This document shows, piece by piece, positions 24,012 to 35,552 of a stretch of DNA of 64,000 bases. Source of the stretch: Tragulus kanchil (Eukaryota; Chordata; Mammalia; Artiodactyla; Tragulidae); contig JAIOJX010000032.1 in the NCBI GenBank assembly GCA_022376925.1, positions 198,272,939 through 198,336,938 on the forward strand. Direction: 5' to 3'. Made by a program: the position numbers and the translations under genes. Numbering within the stretch: position 1 is the first letter of the stretch; each line of letters starts with the position of its first letter. The notes under the pieces are model-generated. The model had not been told where the DNA came from, did not search any database, and worked only from the letters and a program-made list of their open reading frames with translations.

Positions 24012-24221
24012 GTGTGCTCAGTCATGTCCTACTCTTTTTGATCCCATGAACTGTAGCCCACCAGGCTCCTCTGTCCATGGAATTTTCTAGGCAAGAATAC
24101 TATAGTGGGTTGCCATTTCCTTCTCCAGCAGATCTTTCGAACTGAGAGATCAAATCCACATCTCTTGTGTCTTCTACATTGACAGGTTGATTCTTTACTG
24201 CTAGCACCACCTGGGGAGCCC
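24012..24221 (-). mobile_element. Bov-tA SINE, antisense
   Basis: Complete reverse-complement layout: gtgctcagtcatgtcctact, ctgtccatggaattttctag, gggttgccatttccttctcc and a ctagcaccacctggggagcc end. Not duplicated. Confidence 0.92.
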
Positions 24222-24233
24222 TAATATAAAACT

Positions 24234-24280
24234 CATGTGTGTTCAGTTGTGTCCAACTCTTTGCATCCCTATGGACAAAG
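24234..24280 (-). mobile_element. Short BovA-type fragment, antisense
   Basis: gttcagttgtgtccaactct followed by ttgcatccctatggac is the 3' end of a second BovA unit, abutting the SINE at 24012-24221. Confidence 0.7.
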
Positions 24281-24911
24281 TAAATTTAGTGATTATTTGT
24301 TTCCTTCTCACTGGGTAGCATATTCCGGGAAGGGCCATTCTCAAGTGCATGTGAGACAGGAAAAATGTAAACATATTCCCCTTTGTCTCTACACACCTTA
24401 CTTGTCTCATTCTATGGTGCCCTATTCTGCCAATAACCCTCCCAATATGAAAATATATTCCCAAGAATGGATTGACAGGTTTATACAGACTGCTGTACAT
24501 ACCTATATAACCATTGTTCCTGGATACCTTCTGCTTGCCCCTGTACATTCTCTCTTAACTATCCTTTAGAGTTTGATCTTCCCAGACAATGCTGTATGTT
24601 AATTATGTCAAAGAACTCTCTATCCTCTTGGCTTTGGATTTAATTTGGCCAGCAGCAGTCCTTGGCAAAAGATTGGAGGAAGGGAGAAAAATGAAGCCAA
24701 GATATTAAGTCACTTGATACCCCTCTGCAGGGTGCCATAGGCTTGCTATCCCCTTTCAAAGAAAAGTCACAACTCCTTTCAAGGTTGCTTTTTCACACAA
24801 CTTATAATTTCTAGAGTCTAATAACTGCTCTCTCTCTCGTAGATCCTTTCGATCAAGGGATAATGATTGTATTGGGAGAATTCATTATCTCTTGTGCTTT
24901 TAAGAACATTC

Positions 24912-25194
24912 TGAGGTTTCCTTGGTGGTCCAGTGGGTAAAGACACTGCCTTGCAGTGCAGGGGGTGCCATTTTGACCCCTGGTCTGGGAAGATTCCACG
25001 AGCTGTGGAGTGGCTGGACAGATGTGTCAACTACTGAGCCAGCACTCTGGAGCACATGTGCCCAGAGCCGGTGTTGGTGTTCTGCAATGAGAGAGACCAC
25101 TGCAATGCGAGGCCCACACAGGCCAAAGAACAAAGATAGATGAAAATAAATAAATGAAAGGCCAGTAGAAGTGGCCAAAAAAAAAAAAAAAAAA
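24912..25194 (+). mobile_element. CHR-type SINE
   Basis: The head tttccttggtggtccagtgg is followed by the ggctggacagatgtgtcaac body and a poly-A tail ending at 25194. The B box is degraded (ttttgacccc). Short frames on both strands over it are chance. Confidence 0.85.
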
Positions 25195-25200
25195 CTGCTT

Positions 25201-25308
25201 GGTACTTCCCTAGTGGTACAGTGGTTAAGAATTCACCTTCCAATGTTAGAGATGAAGGTTAGATCCCTGGTCAAGGAACTAAAATTCCATATAAAAAAAA
25301 AAAAAAAA
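25201..25308 (+). mobile_element. Short CHR-type SINE, tandem to the previous one
   Basis: acttccctagtggtacagtg, then ttagatccctggtcaaggaa and a 15-18 nt A tail. It lies 6 bases after the tail of the SINE at 24912-25194, possibly inserted into its A tract. Confidence 0.85.
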
Positions 25309-26338
25309 GGATAAAAACAGAAGTAATATTGGAACAAATTCAATGAAGATTTTAAAAACAGTCCACATCAAAAAAATCTTAAGAATTTTTAAAATCTTAA
25401 AAAAATAATATAACATAAATTATTTGAGTATCATGAAACTATACTAATTTTATTGTGCCATATTTTCTTCTGAGACCCTGTGTGATGTAACCACTGGGCA
25501 TTCACATTTTAAAGGAGAAATGCATGAAGACCCAAGATATCAGATCTTATTTATGGTATTTCAGTACTAGCTAGACAGAACAAGTTCTAGGTTACATTAA
25601 TAGTCCACTGACAAAAAGGTTCTTTAGTATACAATAATAGGCGATTCCTTAGTTCATGAGTCTGTAGGGTTTTGCTGGTCTGGAGTAAACTGATGATCCA
25701 GCAAAGCTGACTCTTTCATCTGCAGTCAGCTGTGGCTCTTCTAGATGTCTCTGCTGATCTTGGCTGGGTTCATTCACAAGAGGCTGACTGTCTGCTGGCA
25801 GATGGATGATCTAAGCAGGCCTCCTTTGGGACAACTAGGCTACCTGGCTCTGATCCATAGGCTTTATTCTTTCAACTAACTAGCCAAACTTTCTTATGGC
25901 AATGGAAAAGGTCAAGAGTGAAGAAGGCCAATTATGTAGGTGCTTTTCAAGCCTCTTTTCAATTCAAGTCTGCTAACATCTCATTGGCATAGGTAGATCT
26001 CATGGCCAAACCCATAGTCAGACAGAAGCACACTACAAGGTTACCTGGCAAGAGATGTACACTAAGAATCTATGAAGAACTGGAACCACTGAAGTAACCA
26101 ATTAACCTCAGAGGCTTTTACAGTTATCTGGTTCTTTCCTGCACAGAGGAAGTGACATTTACAGTGGGCATTGAAAGATGAGTAGATTATCATGAGGTGG
26201 AGGAGTAAGACAGTATGTGCAAAGTTTAGAAGCATGCACATGCTTGGTGTGCTTAGAAAATGGTGAAACAACAAGTATGCTATTTTTATATAAGTGGGTT
26301 ATACATCATATACTCATATCTGACCTCTTTCACTATTA
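25309..26338. other. Single-copy interval with ancient repeat-like text
   Basis: No gene. About 25640-26030 contains gggttttgctggtctggagt, tgatcttggctgggttcatt, caagcctcttttcaattcaa and agatctcatggccaaaccca. This resembles a widespread old mammalian LTR or DNA-transposon family that I cannot name confidently. The end (26175-26366) has a diverged relative at 28793-28990. Confidence 0.4.
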
Positions 26339-26366
26339 TTGAGGATTCAATATTGTAAATATGTTA
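26175..26366 (+). repeat. Diverged local repeat, copy A
   Basis: About 190 bp related to 28793-28990. Shared stretches include gaggagtaagacagtatgtg and agtatgctatttttatataa. There are about 20-25 substitutions plus short indels. It is clearly older than the 1.1-kb duplications. Confidence 0.85.
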
Positions 26367-26665
26367 ACTTTCCCAAAGTTGATCTATAAATTAAAGCAAG
26401 TTCAATATCAGAATTCCTTCTTATAAGTTAATCAAATAATTGTAATATTTATATGAAAAGCAATAGCCAAGATAAGTTATCTTCCTTTTAAGATTTCAGA
26501 GCCTCTGGATGTAGCTTTAATACAAATTAAACACTTTGAAGATTACATAAATACTTTGTTTTGGTCTCACAAAAACCCTCATTTTTAATATTACTGTATT
26601 TTTTATGGTTTCTGCTAAATAAGTAAGTTTTAAGTGAAAAACAGTCAAAAAATATTGGATATTAA

Positions 26666-26874
26666 TGCTCATGCTAGTGTTCAGGCTTTTCTGACTCTTT
26701 GCAACTCCATGGATGTAGGCCCTTCTGTTGATTGGATTCTCCAGGCTATGATACTGGAGTGGGTTGCCACTTCCTCTTCCAGGAAATTTTCCCAGTCCAG
26801 GGATTGAACCCTTGTCTTCTCCATTTCCTGCATGGCTGGTGGATTCTTTAACAGTCAACCATCAGAGAAACCCC
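26666..26874 (-). mobile_element. Bov-tA SINE, antisense (copy 1)
   Basis: ctttgcaactccatggatgt, gggttgccacttcctcttcc, cagggattgaacccttgtct and a ggattctttaacag end: a reversed Bov-tA. The 107- and 113-codon frames crossing it are not genes. Confidence 0.9.
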
Positions 26875-27738
26875 AATTCGATCTTGATAATATACTATAA
26901 ATACTGCTATCAATTCAAATCAAGTAAATTATCAGCATTTGTCATTTTTTATGTAAGACAAATAGTCTTAAAGAACATAGTTGAAAGAACTTCACTACTA
27001 GCTATTTTCCAGTCTAAGAAATTAGTATATCCTTTCATTTATGTAAATAGTATTTCATTTCCTTCAATAATGGTTTTTGTATTTTAGTTTTCAATATATA
27101 GATCTCAAAATATGCTATGTATTTTCTTCTAATCATCTCAGTATGGCACATACCCAGTAGATCAGTAAGGAGATTTTAAAAAGTGGATCTCTCTGCTTTT
27201 CTCATGTTGTTATTTATGTGAGAAGATTCTGATCTGAAGGTAGTATTTGGAGAGATGATAAACCATGAAGGGACCTTCTTACGTGCCTATAAAATTGAGA
27301 TTCTAGATATGGGAAGATTTGCAACCTGCTCCCTTTCTGGAAGTTCTTAAATGCAGTAACTCTAGCGATGAATCCAACATATGAAGAGTAGAAATCTTTA
27401 TGGCATTAATTTTGAGGATTCAATATTGTAAATATGTTAACTTTCCCAAAGTTGATCTATAAATTAAAGCAAGTTCAATATCAGAATTCCTTCTTATAAG
27501 TTAATCAAATAATTGTAATATTTATATGAAAAGCAATAGCCAAGATAAGTTATCTTCCTTTTAAGATTTCAGAGCCTCTGGATGTAGCTTTAATACAAAT
27601 TAAACACTTTGAAGATTACATAAATACTTTGTTTTGGTCTCACAAAAACCCTCATTTTTAATATTACTGTATTTTTTATGGTTTCTGCTAAATAAGTAAG
27701 TTTTAAGTGAAAAACAGTCAAAAAATATTGGATATTAA

Positions 27739-27947
27739 TGCTCATGCTAGTGTTCAGGCTTTTCTGACTCTTTGCAACTCCATGGATGTAGGCCCTTCTG
27801 TTGATTGGATTCTCCAGGCTATGATACTGGAGTGGGTTGCCACTTCCTCTTCCAGGAAATTTTCCCAGTCCAGGGATTGAACCCTTGTCTTCTCCATTTC
27901 CTGCATGGCTGGTGGATTCTTTAACAGTCAACCATCAGAGAAACCCC
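27739..27947 (-). mobile_element. Bov-tA SINE, antisense (copy 2, within D9)
   Basis: Duplicate of 26666-26874 at offset 1073. Confidence 0.9.
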
Positions 27948-28792
27948 AATTCGATCTTGATAATATACTATAAATACTGCTATCAATTCAAATCAAGTAA
28001 ATTATCAGCATTTGTCATTTTTTATGTAAGACAAATAGTCTTAAAGAACATAGTTGAAAGAACTTCACTACTAGCTATTTTCCAGTCTAAGAAATTAGTA
28101 TATCCTTTCATTTATGTAAATAGTATTTCATTTCCTTCAATAATGGTTTTTGTATTTTAGTTTTCAATATATAGATCTCAAAATATGCTATGTATTTTCT
28201 TCTAATCATCTCAGTATGGCACATACCCAGTAGATCAGTAAGGAGATTTTAAAAAGTGGATCTCTCTGCTTTTCTCATGTTGTTATTTATGTGAGAAGAT
28301 TCTGATCTGAAGGTAGTATTTGGAGAGATGATAAACCATGAAGGGACCTTCTTACGTGCCTATAAAATTGAGATTCTAGATATGGGAAGATTTGCAACCT
28401 GCTCCCTTTCTGGAAGTTCTTAAATGCAGTAACTCTAGCGATGAATCCAACATATGAAGAGTAGAAATCTTTATGGCATTGATATCTTCCTGGCATATCT
28501 CTTTCACAGTTTCCCATTGTCCCCAAGGGGCTTGGAGACTATTTCACGTCTTCTGAAGCTGTGGAAAAGACTTAAGTATTAATGACAGGGAAAGCTAAAA
28601 TGCCAACCAAAAGGGTACAGTGCCAAGTGAGGTCCTGGATCACCTGCATGGAATGAATGAGGATGTAGTTGTATTTTTGTTAGAATGTAGATGGCAGAAA
28701 GCTGCAAAGAATTTAATGGAGAATTGTCAGATGGATCAGTTGCTACCTGCCAAACAAGCGCTGACTATCATCTAAGCTTGGAAACAGGATCA

Positions 28793-28990
28793 AAAGATGA
28801 GTAGACTATCATGAGATGGAGGAGTAAGACAGTATGTGCAAAGCTTAGAAGCATGAATATGCTCGATGTGCTTAGAAAATGGTAGATCAAGAAGTATGCT
28901 ATTTTTATATAAGTGAGTTATACATTATGTACTCATATCTGACTTCTTTTGCTAATCATTATTGAAGATTCAATATTGTGAATATGTTAA
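28793..28990 (+). repeat. Diverged local repeat, copy B
   Basis: Related to 26175-26366. It sits about 220 bp left of the L1 insertion, in otherwise single-copy flank (28481-29206) where I see no gene. Confidence 0.85.
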
Positions 28991-29206
28991 GATATGATGA
29001 CTGATTATTTTCTGTGTACCAAAGATTTTCTTAAGGACAGTATTTTGTGAAAAGAGAAGAGAGAAAGTCAAGTCATCACGGTTCTCATTCATTGAGTAAA
29101 TAGTAGTTTGTAGAGCTCTGGGAAATTCCTTGCACCCAACAAGCTAGTCAGATATCTAAAGTCTTACTACTAGGATGTATTCCTTTGTTTCAAAATTGCC
29201 TTATCA

Positions 29207-29220
29207 CATGGCCTATTTTT
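29207..29220. repeat. L1 target-site duplication, left
   Basis: catggcctattttt at 29207-29220 recurs at 39784-39797 on the far side of the L1. The exact end is ambiguous because the T run merges with the antisense poly-A. Confidence 0.88.
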
Positions 29221-29532
29221 TTTTTTTAAACCTTTATTTTACTTTTAACTTTTACAGAGTTTTGTTGTTCACAGACATGCATGTTCTCAGATTAGTCACA
29301 TGTATATCCCCCCCCTTCCCTCCCCTCCCGACCATCACACAGCACCCCTGAAGGATCCCCTTTTCTCACAGAGCAATGACTATAGCTATTTTCTTCACTT
29401 ATGATAGTACAGGCCTTCATGCTACTTCCTTTACGCCTCTCACCCACTGTTCCTTCCCCACAATGTCCATATGTCCACTGTCCATGTCTGTCTTTCTGTC
29501 GCTTCACTGCATGTGCCATCATCACCATCCTA
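29221..29532 (-). terminator. L1 3' UTR and polyadenylation region
   Basis: Reading on the minus strand, ORF2 ends at 29533. A polypurine G tract follows (cccccccc and ttccctcccc on + at about 29308-29330), then an AATAAA signal (tttatt on + at 29233-29238) just before the A tail. The G tract is typical of L1 3' UTRs and could form a quadruplex. Confidence 0.8.
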
Positions 29533-31586
29533 CTAGATTCCATATATATGTGTTAATATACTGTATTTGTCCTTCTCTTTCTGACTGACTTCACTTTTGA
29601 TGATATGTTCTAGATCCAGCCACCTCATTAGGGTTGATTCTTCTGCATTTCTCTTTACAGCTGTGTAGTATTCCATTGTATATATGTACCAGAGCTTTTG
29701 GATCCATTCGTTCGTCGATGGGCATCTAGGTTGCTTCCATGTTCTAGCTATTGTATAGAGAGCTGCAATGAACATTGGGGTACAGGTGCTTCTTTCAGTT
29801 TTGATTTCGTCAGGGTATAAGCCTAAGAGTGGGATTGCTGGGTCGTATGGTGCTTCTATTTTTAGTTTTTTAAGAAATCTCCAGACTGTCTTCCATAGAG
29901 GCTGTATCAATTTACACTCCCACCAGCAATGCAGGAGTGTTCCCTTTTCTCCGCAGCCTCTCCAGCATTTATTGTCTGTCGATTTGTGGATGATGGCCAT
30001 TCTGACGGGTGTGAGGTGATATCTCATTGTAGTTTTGATTTGCATTTCTCTAATTATAAGTGAAGTTGAGCATCGTTTCATGTGTTTTGGGGCCATCTGT
30101 ATGTCATCGTTGGAGAGGTGTCTGTTTAGGTCCTTTTCCCATTTTTTGATTGGGTTGTTCGTTTTTCCAGTGCTGAGTTGTCTGAGTTGCTTGTAGATTT
30201 TGGAGATGAATTCTTTGTCTGTTGTTTCATTTGCTAGGATTTTCTCCCACTCTGTGGGCTGTCTGTTCAGCTTTTTTGTAATTTCTTTAGCTGTGCAAAA
30301 GCTTTTAAGTTTCATTAGGTCCCACATGTTCATTTGTCTTTTTAGTTCCACTATTCTAGTAGGTGGGTCAGAGAAGATCTTGCTTTGATTGATGTCCTTG
30401 AGGGTTTTGCCTATATTCTCCTCTAAGAGTTTGATGGTTTCTGGCCTTACATTTAAGTCTTTAATCCATTTTGAGTTGACAGAGCAATGATTTAATTTTC
30501 TTCACTTATGATAGTACAGGCCTTCATGCTACTTCCTTTACGCCTCTCCCCCACTGTCCCTTCCCCACAATGTCCATATGTCCACTGTCCATGTCTGTCT
30601 TTCTGTCGCTTCACTGCATGTGCCATCATCACCATCCTACTAGATTCCATATATATGTGTTAATATACTGTATTTGTCCTTCTCTTTCTGACTGACTTCA
30701 CTTTTGATGATATGTTCTAGATCCAGCCACCTCATTAGGGTTGATTCTTCTGCATTTCTCTTTACAGCTGTGTAGTATTCCATTGTATATATGTACCAGA
30801 GCTTTTGGATCCATTCGTTCGTCGATGGGCATCTAGGTTGCTTCCATGTTCTAGCTATTGTATAGAGAGCTGCAATGAACATTGGGGTACAGGTGCTTCT
30901 TTCAGTTTTGATTTCGTCAGGGTATAAGCCTAAGAGTGGGATTGCTGGGTCGTATGGTGCTTCTATTTTTAGTTTTTTAAGAAATCTCCAGACTGTCTTC
31001 CATAGAGGCTGTATCAATTTACACTCCCACCAGCAATGCAGGAGTGTTCCCTTTTCTCCGCAGCCTCTCCAGCATTTATTGTCTGTCGATTTGTGGATGA
31101 TGGCCATTCTGACGGGTGTGAGGTGATATCTCATTGTAGTTTTGATTTGCATTTCTCTAATTATAAGTGAAGTTGAGCATCGTTTCATGTGTTTTGGGGC
31201 CATCTGTATGTCATCGTTGGAGAGGTGTCTGTTTAGGTCCTTTTCCCATTTTTTGATTGGGTTGTTCGTTTTTCCAGTGCTGAGTTGTCTGAGTTGCTTG
31301 TAGATTTTGGAGATGAATTCTTTGTCTGTTGTTTCATTTGCTAGGATTTTCTCCCACTCTGTGGGCTGTCTGTTCAGCTTTTTTGTAATTTCTTTAGCTG
31401 TGCAAAAGCTTTTAAGTTTCATTAGGTCCCACATGTTCATTTGTCTTTTTAGTTCCACTATTCTAGTAGGTGGGTCAGAGAAGATCTTGCTTTGATTGAT
31501 GTCCTTGAGGGTTTTGCCTATATTCTCCTCTAAGAGTTTGATGGTTTCTGGCCTTACATTTAAGTCTTTAATCCATTTTGAGTTGA
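29369..31586. repeat. Tandem duplication D10 inside L1 (29369-30479 = 30480-31586)
   Basis: No spacer. The offset falls from 1111 to 1107 because of a difference 11-18 bases into copy 2 (29380-29390 against 30491-30497). Two more substitutions lie at about 29430-29442 against 30547-30557. It repeats part of the L1 3' UTR and the ORF2 C-terminal codons. Confidence 0.97.
29533..30351 (-). pseudogene. L1 ORF2 C-terminal part (terminal copy)
   Basis: About 272 codons ending at the true ORF2 stop next to the 3' UTR. They include the L1 C-terminal cysteine motif C129, C133, H141, C146 (CX3CX7HX4C, numbered from 30351) and the phrase [10 protein letters not shown]. The frame is open further upstream to the D10 junction at 30480, where it is cut from the rest of ORF2. 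Confidence 0.9.
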
Positions 31587-32625
31587 TCTTTGTGTATGGT
31601 GTCAGGGTATGTTCCAACGTCATTTTCTTGCATGTAGCTGTCCAATTTTCCCAGCACCATTTGTTGAAGAGGCTGTCTTTGTCCCATTTTAAAGTTTCGC
31701 CTCCTTTGTCAAAAATAAGGTACCCATAGGTGCGTGGCTTTATCTCTGGGTTCTCGATCTTGTTCCATTGGTCGATATTTCTGTTTTTGTGCCAGTACCA
31801 TACTGTCTTGATGACTGTTGCTTTGTAGTAGAGTCTGAAGTTGGGGAGGCTGATCCCCCCAGCTCCATTCTTCTTCCTGAGGATTGCTTTGGTTATTCGA
31901 GGTCTTTTGTGTTTCCATATGAACTGTGTTATTCGTTGGTCTAGTTCTGTGAAGAATGTTATTGGAAGTTTGATAGGGATCTCATTGAATCTATAGATGA
32001 CATTTGGTAGTATGGTCATTTTCATAATATTGATTCTCCCGACCCAGGAACACGGAATATTTCTCCATCTGTTTAAGTCTTCTTTAATGTCTCTCATGAG
32101 TGTCTTGTAATTTTCTGTGTACAGTTCTTTTGTTTCTTTGGGTAGGTTTATTCCTAGATATTTGATTCTTTTGGTTGCGATGGTGAAGGGGATTGCCTCT
32201 TTGATTTCATTTTCTGATTTTTCATTGTTTGTGTATAGGAATGCCAGTGATTTCTGTATATTGATTTTGTATCCTGTGACTTTGCTGAATTCGCTGATTA
32301 ACTCTAGTAGTTTTGTAATAGTGTCTTTGGGATTTTCTATGTATAATATCATGTCATCTGAAAATAGAGAGAGTTTGACTTCTTCTTTTCCAATATGGAT
32401 TCCTTTGATTTCTTTCTCTTCTCTTATTGCTGTTGCTAGAACTTCCAGGACTATGTTGAATAAGAGTGGTGAAAGTGGACACCCTTGTCTTGTTCCTGAT
32501 CTTAGAGGAAATGCTTTGAGTTTTTCACCATTGATGATAATGTTCGCTGTGGGCTTCTCATATATGGCTTTCACTATGTTAAGATAAGTTCCTTCTATGC
32601 CCATTTTTTGAAGAGTTTTTATCAA
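30640..32625 (-). pseudogene. L1 ORF2 reverse transcriptase to C-terminus (661 codons)
   Basis: The longest open frame in the window. It runs from mid reverse transcriptase ([12 protein letters not shown] near residue 46, catalytic FSDD at 88-91) through the thumb and connection to the cysteine motif near residues 518-535, and ends at the ORF2 stop. L1 normally has FADD, so the Ala-to-Ser change is unusual. The N-terminal side is not natural: it starts inside duplicated block D11. Confidence 0.9.
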
Positions 32626-33786
32626 AATATGGCTTTCACTATGTTAGATAAGTTCTTCTGATGTCCTTGAGGGTTTTGCCTATATTCTCCTCTAAGAGTT
32701 TGATGGTTTCTGGCCTTACATTTAAGTCTTTAATCCATTTTGAGTTGATCTTTGTGTATGGTGTCAGGGTATGTTCCAACGTCATTTTCTTGCATGTAGC
32801 TGTCCAATTTTCCCAGCACCATTTGTTGAAGAGGCTGTCTTTGTCCCATTTTAAAGTTTCGCCTCCTTTGTCAAAAATAAGGTACCCATAGGTGCGTGGC
32901 TTTATCTCTGGGTTCTCGATCTTGTTCCATTGGTCGATATTTCTGTTTTTGTGCCAGTACCATACTGTCTTGATGACTGTTGCTTTGTAGTAGAGTCTGA
33001 AGTTGGGGAGGCTGATCCCCCCAGCTCCATTCTTCTTCCTGAGGATTGCTTTGGTTATTCGAGGTCTTTTGTGTTTCCATATGAACTGTGTTATTCGTTG
33101 GTCTAGTTCTGTGAAGAATGTTATTGGAAGTTTGATAGGGATCTCATTGAATCTATAGATGACATTTGGTAGTATGGTCATTTTCATAATATTGATTCTC
33201 CCGACCCAGGAACACGGAATATTTCTCCATCTGTTTAAGTCTTCTTTAATGTCTCTCATGAGTGTCTTGTAATTTTCTGTGTACAGTTCTTTTGTTTCTT
33301 TGGGTAGGTTTATTCCTAGATATTTGATTCTTTTGGTTGCGATGGTGAAGGGGATTGCCTCTTTGATTTCATTTTCTGATTTTTCATTGTTTGTGTATAG
33401 GAATGCCAGTGATTTCTGTATATTGATTTTGTATCCTGTGACTTTGCTGAATTCGCTGATTAACTCTAGTAGTTTTGTAATAGTGTCTTTGGGATTTTCT
33501 ATGTATAATATCATGTCATCTGAAAATAGAGAGAGTTTGACTTCTTCTTTTCCAATATGGATTCCTTTGATTTCTTTCTCTTCTCTTATTGCTGTTGCTA
33601 GAACTTCCAGGACTATGTTGAATAAGAGTGGTGAAAGTGGACACCCTTGTCTTGTTCCTGATCTTAGAGGAAATGCTTTGAGTTTTTCACCATTGAGGAT
33701 AATGTTCGCTGTGGGCTTCTCATATATGGCTTTCACTATGTTAAGATAAGTTCCTTCTATGCCCATTTTTTGAAGAGTTTTTATCA
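31497..33786. repeat. Tandem duplication D11 inside L1 (31497-32624 = 32659-33786)
   Basis: A unit of 1128 bp at offset 1162 with a 34-bp spacer (32625-32658). The spacer is a degraded third copy of the unit's own end (tatggctttcactatgtta). One substitution was seen (about 32536 against 33698). The first 90 bases overlap D10 copy 2. Confidence 0.97.
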
Positions 33787-33880
33787 TAAATGGATGCTGT
33801 ACTTTGTCAAAGGCTTTTTCTGCATCTATTGAGATGATAATGTGATTTTTGTCTTTCAATTTGTTGATATGGTGTATCAC
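32639..33880 (-). pseudogene. L1 ORF2 reverse transcriptase core (413 codons, D11 copy 2)
   Basis: Reverse-transcriptase palm: motif [10 protein letters not shown] at residues 17-25, [12 protein letters not shown] near 74-85, FSDD at 119-122, then IKYLG. It begins just after a frameshift at about 33877-33880 and ends artificially at the D11 junction (last codons read RRTYLT). Confidence 0.92.
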
Positions 33881-34335
33881 ATTGATTTGCAGATGTTGAA
33901 GAATCCTTGCATGCCTGGGATTAACCCAACTTGATCGTGATGAATGAGCTTTTTGATGTGTTGCTGAATTCTGTTTGCTAGGATTTTGTTGAGGATTTTG
34001 GCATCTAGATTCATCAGTGAAATTGGCCTATAATTTTCTTTTTTTGTGATGTCTTTGCCTGGCTTTGGTATCAGGGTGATGGTGGCCTCGTAGAATGTGT
34101 TTGGAAGTGTTCCTTCCTGGGCAATTTTTGGGAAGAGTTTTAGAAGGACAGACATGAGCTCTTCTTTAAATGTTTGGTAGAATTCACTTGTGAAACCATC
34201 TGACCCCGGGCTTTTATTTTTGTGTAGATTTTGGATCACAAGTTCAATTTCTGAGCTTGTGATTGGCTTGTTCATAGTTTCTATTTCTTCCTGGTTGAGT
34301 CTTGGGAGATTAATCTTCTCTAAGAGACTGTCCAT
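33877..34335 (-). pseudogene. L1 ORF2 reverse transcriptase fingers (152 codons)
   Basis: N-terminal reverse-transcriptase segment with [23 protein letters not shown] and [20 protein letters not shown]. Stops at 33877, where the reading frame shifts into the 413-codon frame. It lies largely in single-copy DNA between D11 and D12, so the frameshift is not made by a duplication junction. Confidence 0.92.
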
Positions 34336-34432
34336 TTCTTCCAGGTTGTCCAGTTTGTTGCCATAGAGTTGTTCATAATAGTCTCTTATAATCCTTTGGA
34401 TTTCTGCATTATCCGTTGTAATCTCTCCTTTT

Positions 34433-35158
34433 TCATTTTTGATTTTGGTGATCTGGTTCTTCTCTCTTTTTCTTGATGAGTCTGGCCAGTGGTGTGTCGA
34501 TTTTATTGACTTTTTCGAAGAACCAGCTTTTTGTTTTATTTATCTTTACTATTGTTTCTTTTGTTTCTTTTTCATTTATTTCTGCTCTGATCTGTATGAT
34601 TTCCCTTCTTCTGCTGGCTTTGGGGTGTTTTTGTTCTTCTTTCTCCAGTTGTTTTAAGCGTAAGGTAAGGTCGTCTGTTTGAGATTTTCCTAGTTTCTTG
34701 AGGTGGGATTGTATTGCTATAAACTTTCCTCTTAGAACTGCTTTTGCAGTATCCCATAGGTTTTGCACTGTCGTGTGTTCATTGTCATTTTCTTCTAGGA
34801 ATTTTTTTATTTCTCCTTTGATTTCCTCAATGATCAGTTGGTTTTTTAGGTATGTGTTGTTTAATCTCCATGTGTTTGTGTTTTTAGCGGTTTTTTTCCT
34901 GTAGTTGATCTCTAGTCTCACTGCATTGTGGTCCGAGAAGATGGTTGATAGAATTTCAGTTTTCTTGAATTGACTGAGGATTGATTTGTGGCCCAAGATG
35001 TGGTCTATCCTGGAGAATGTTCCGTGAGCACTTGAGAAGAAAGTGTATTCTGCTTTTGGATGGAAAGTCCTAAAGATATCAATGAGGTCCATTTCTTCTA
35101 GTGTGGCATTTAAGGCTTGTGTTTCTTTATTAATTTTCTGTTTGGATGATCTGTCCAT
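34433..35158 (-). pseudogene. L1 ORF2 endonuclease-to-RT linker (D12 copy 1)
   Basis: Duplicate of 35553-36278: 241 codons with FSRIDHIL, SDHNAV and a lysine-rich linker. The same in-frame stop precedes it (35225-35227) and the same frameshift ends it. A further 76-codon piece (35225-35455) is joined to unrelated codons at the D12 junction. Confidence 0.88.
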
Positions 35159-35552
35159 TGGTGTGAGAGGAGTGTTAAAGTCTCCTACTATGATTGTGTT
35201 GCTGTCAATGTCTTCTTTTATGTCTTAAAGTGTTTGTCTTATGTATTGGGGTGCTCCTGCGTTGGGAGCGTAGATATTTATGATTGCTATGTCTTCTTCT
35301 TGGATGGATCCCTTAATCATGATGTAGTGACCTGCCTTGTCTCTTAGAATCTTCTTTACTTTAAAATCTATTTTATCTGATATGAGGATTCTTGCGTGAC
35401 GATGGAGTTTTTTCTTGGAGTCTTGGGAGATTAATCCTTCCAAGAAACTGTCCATTTCTTCCAGGTTGTCCAGTTTGTTGCCATAGAGTTGTTCATAATA
35501 GTCTCTTATAATCCTTTGGATTTCTGCATTATCCGTTGTAATCTCCCCTTTT

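Larger units (their letters stand above)
26339..28480. repeat. Tandem duplication D9 (26339-27407 = 27412-28480)
   Basis: A unit of 1069 bp at offset 1073 with a 4-bp spacer (27408-27411). It contains an antisense Bov-tA. No differences seen. Confidence 0.97.

Noticed and set aside
24012..24569. 110-codon frame at 24237-24569 as a gene
   Set aside because: It begins in a BovA fragment, overlaps an opposite-strand frame and has no recognisable domain.
31497..33786. Plus-strand 156-codon frames (32117-32587 and 33279-33749) as real proteins
   Set aside because: They are antisense shadows of the L1 reverse transcriptase, hydrophobic by base composition.
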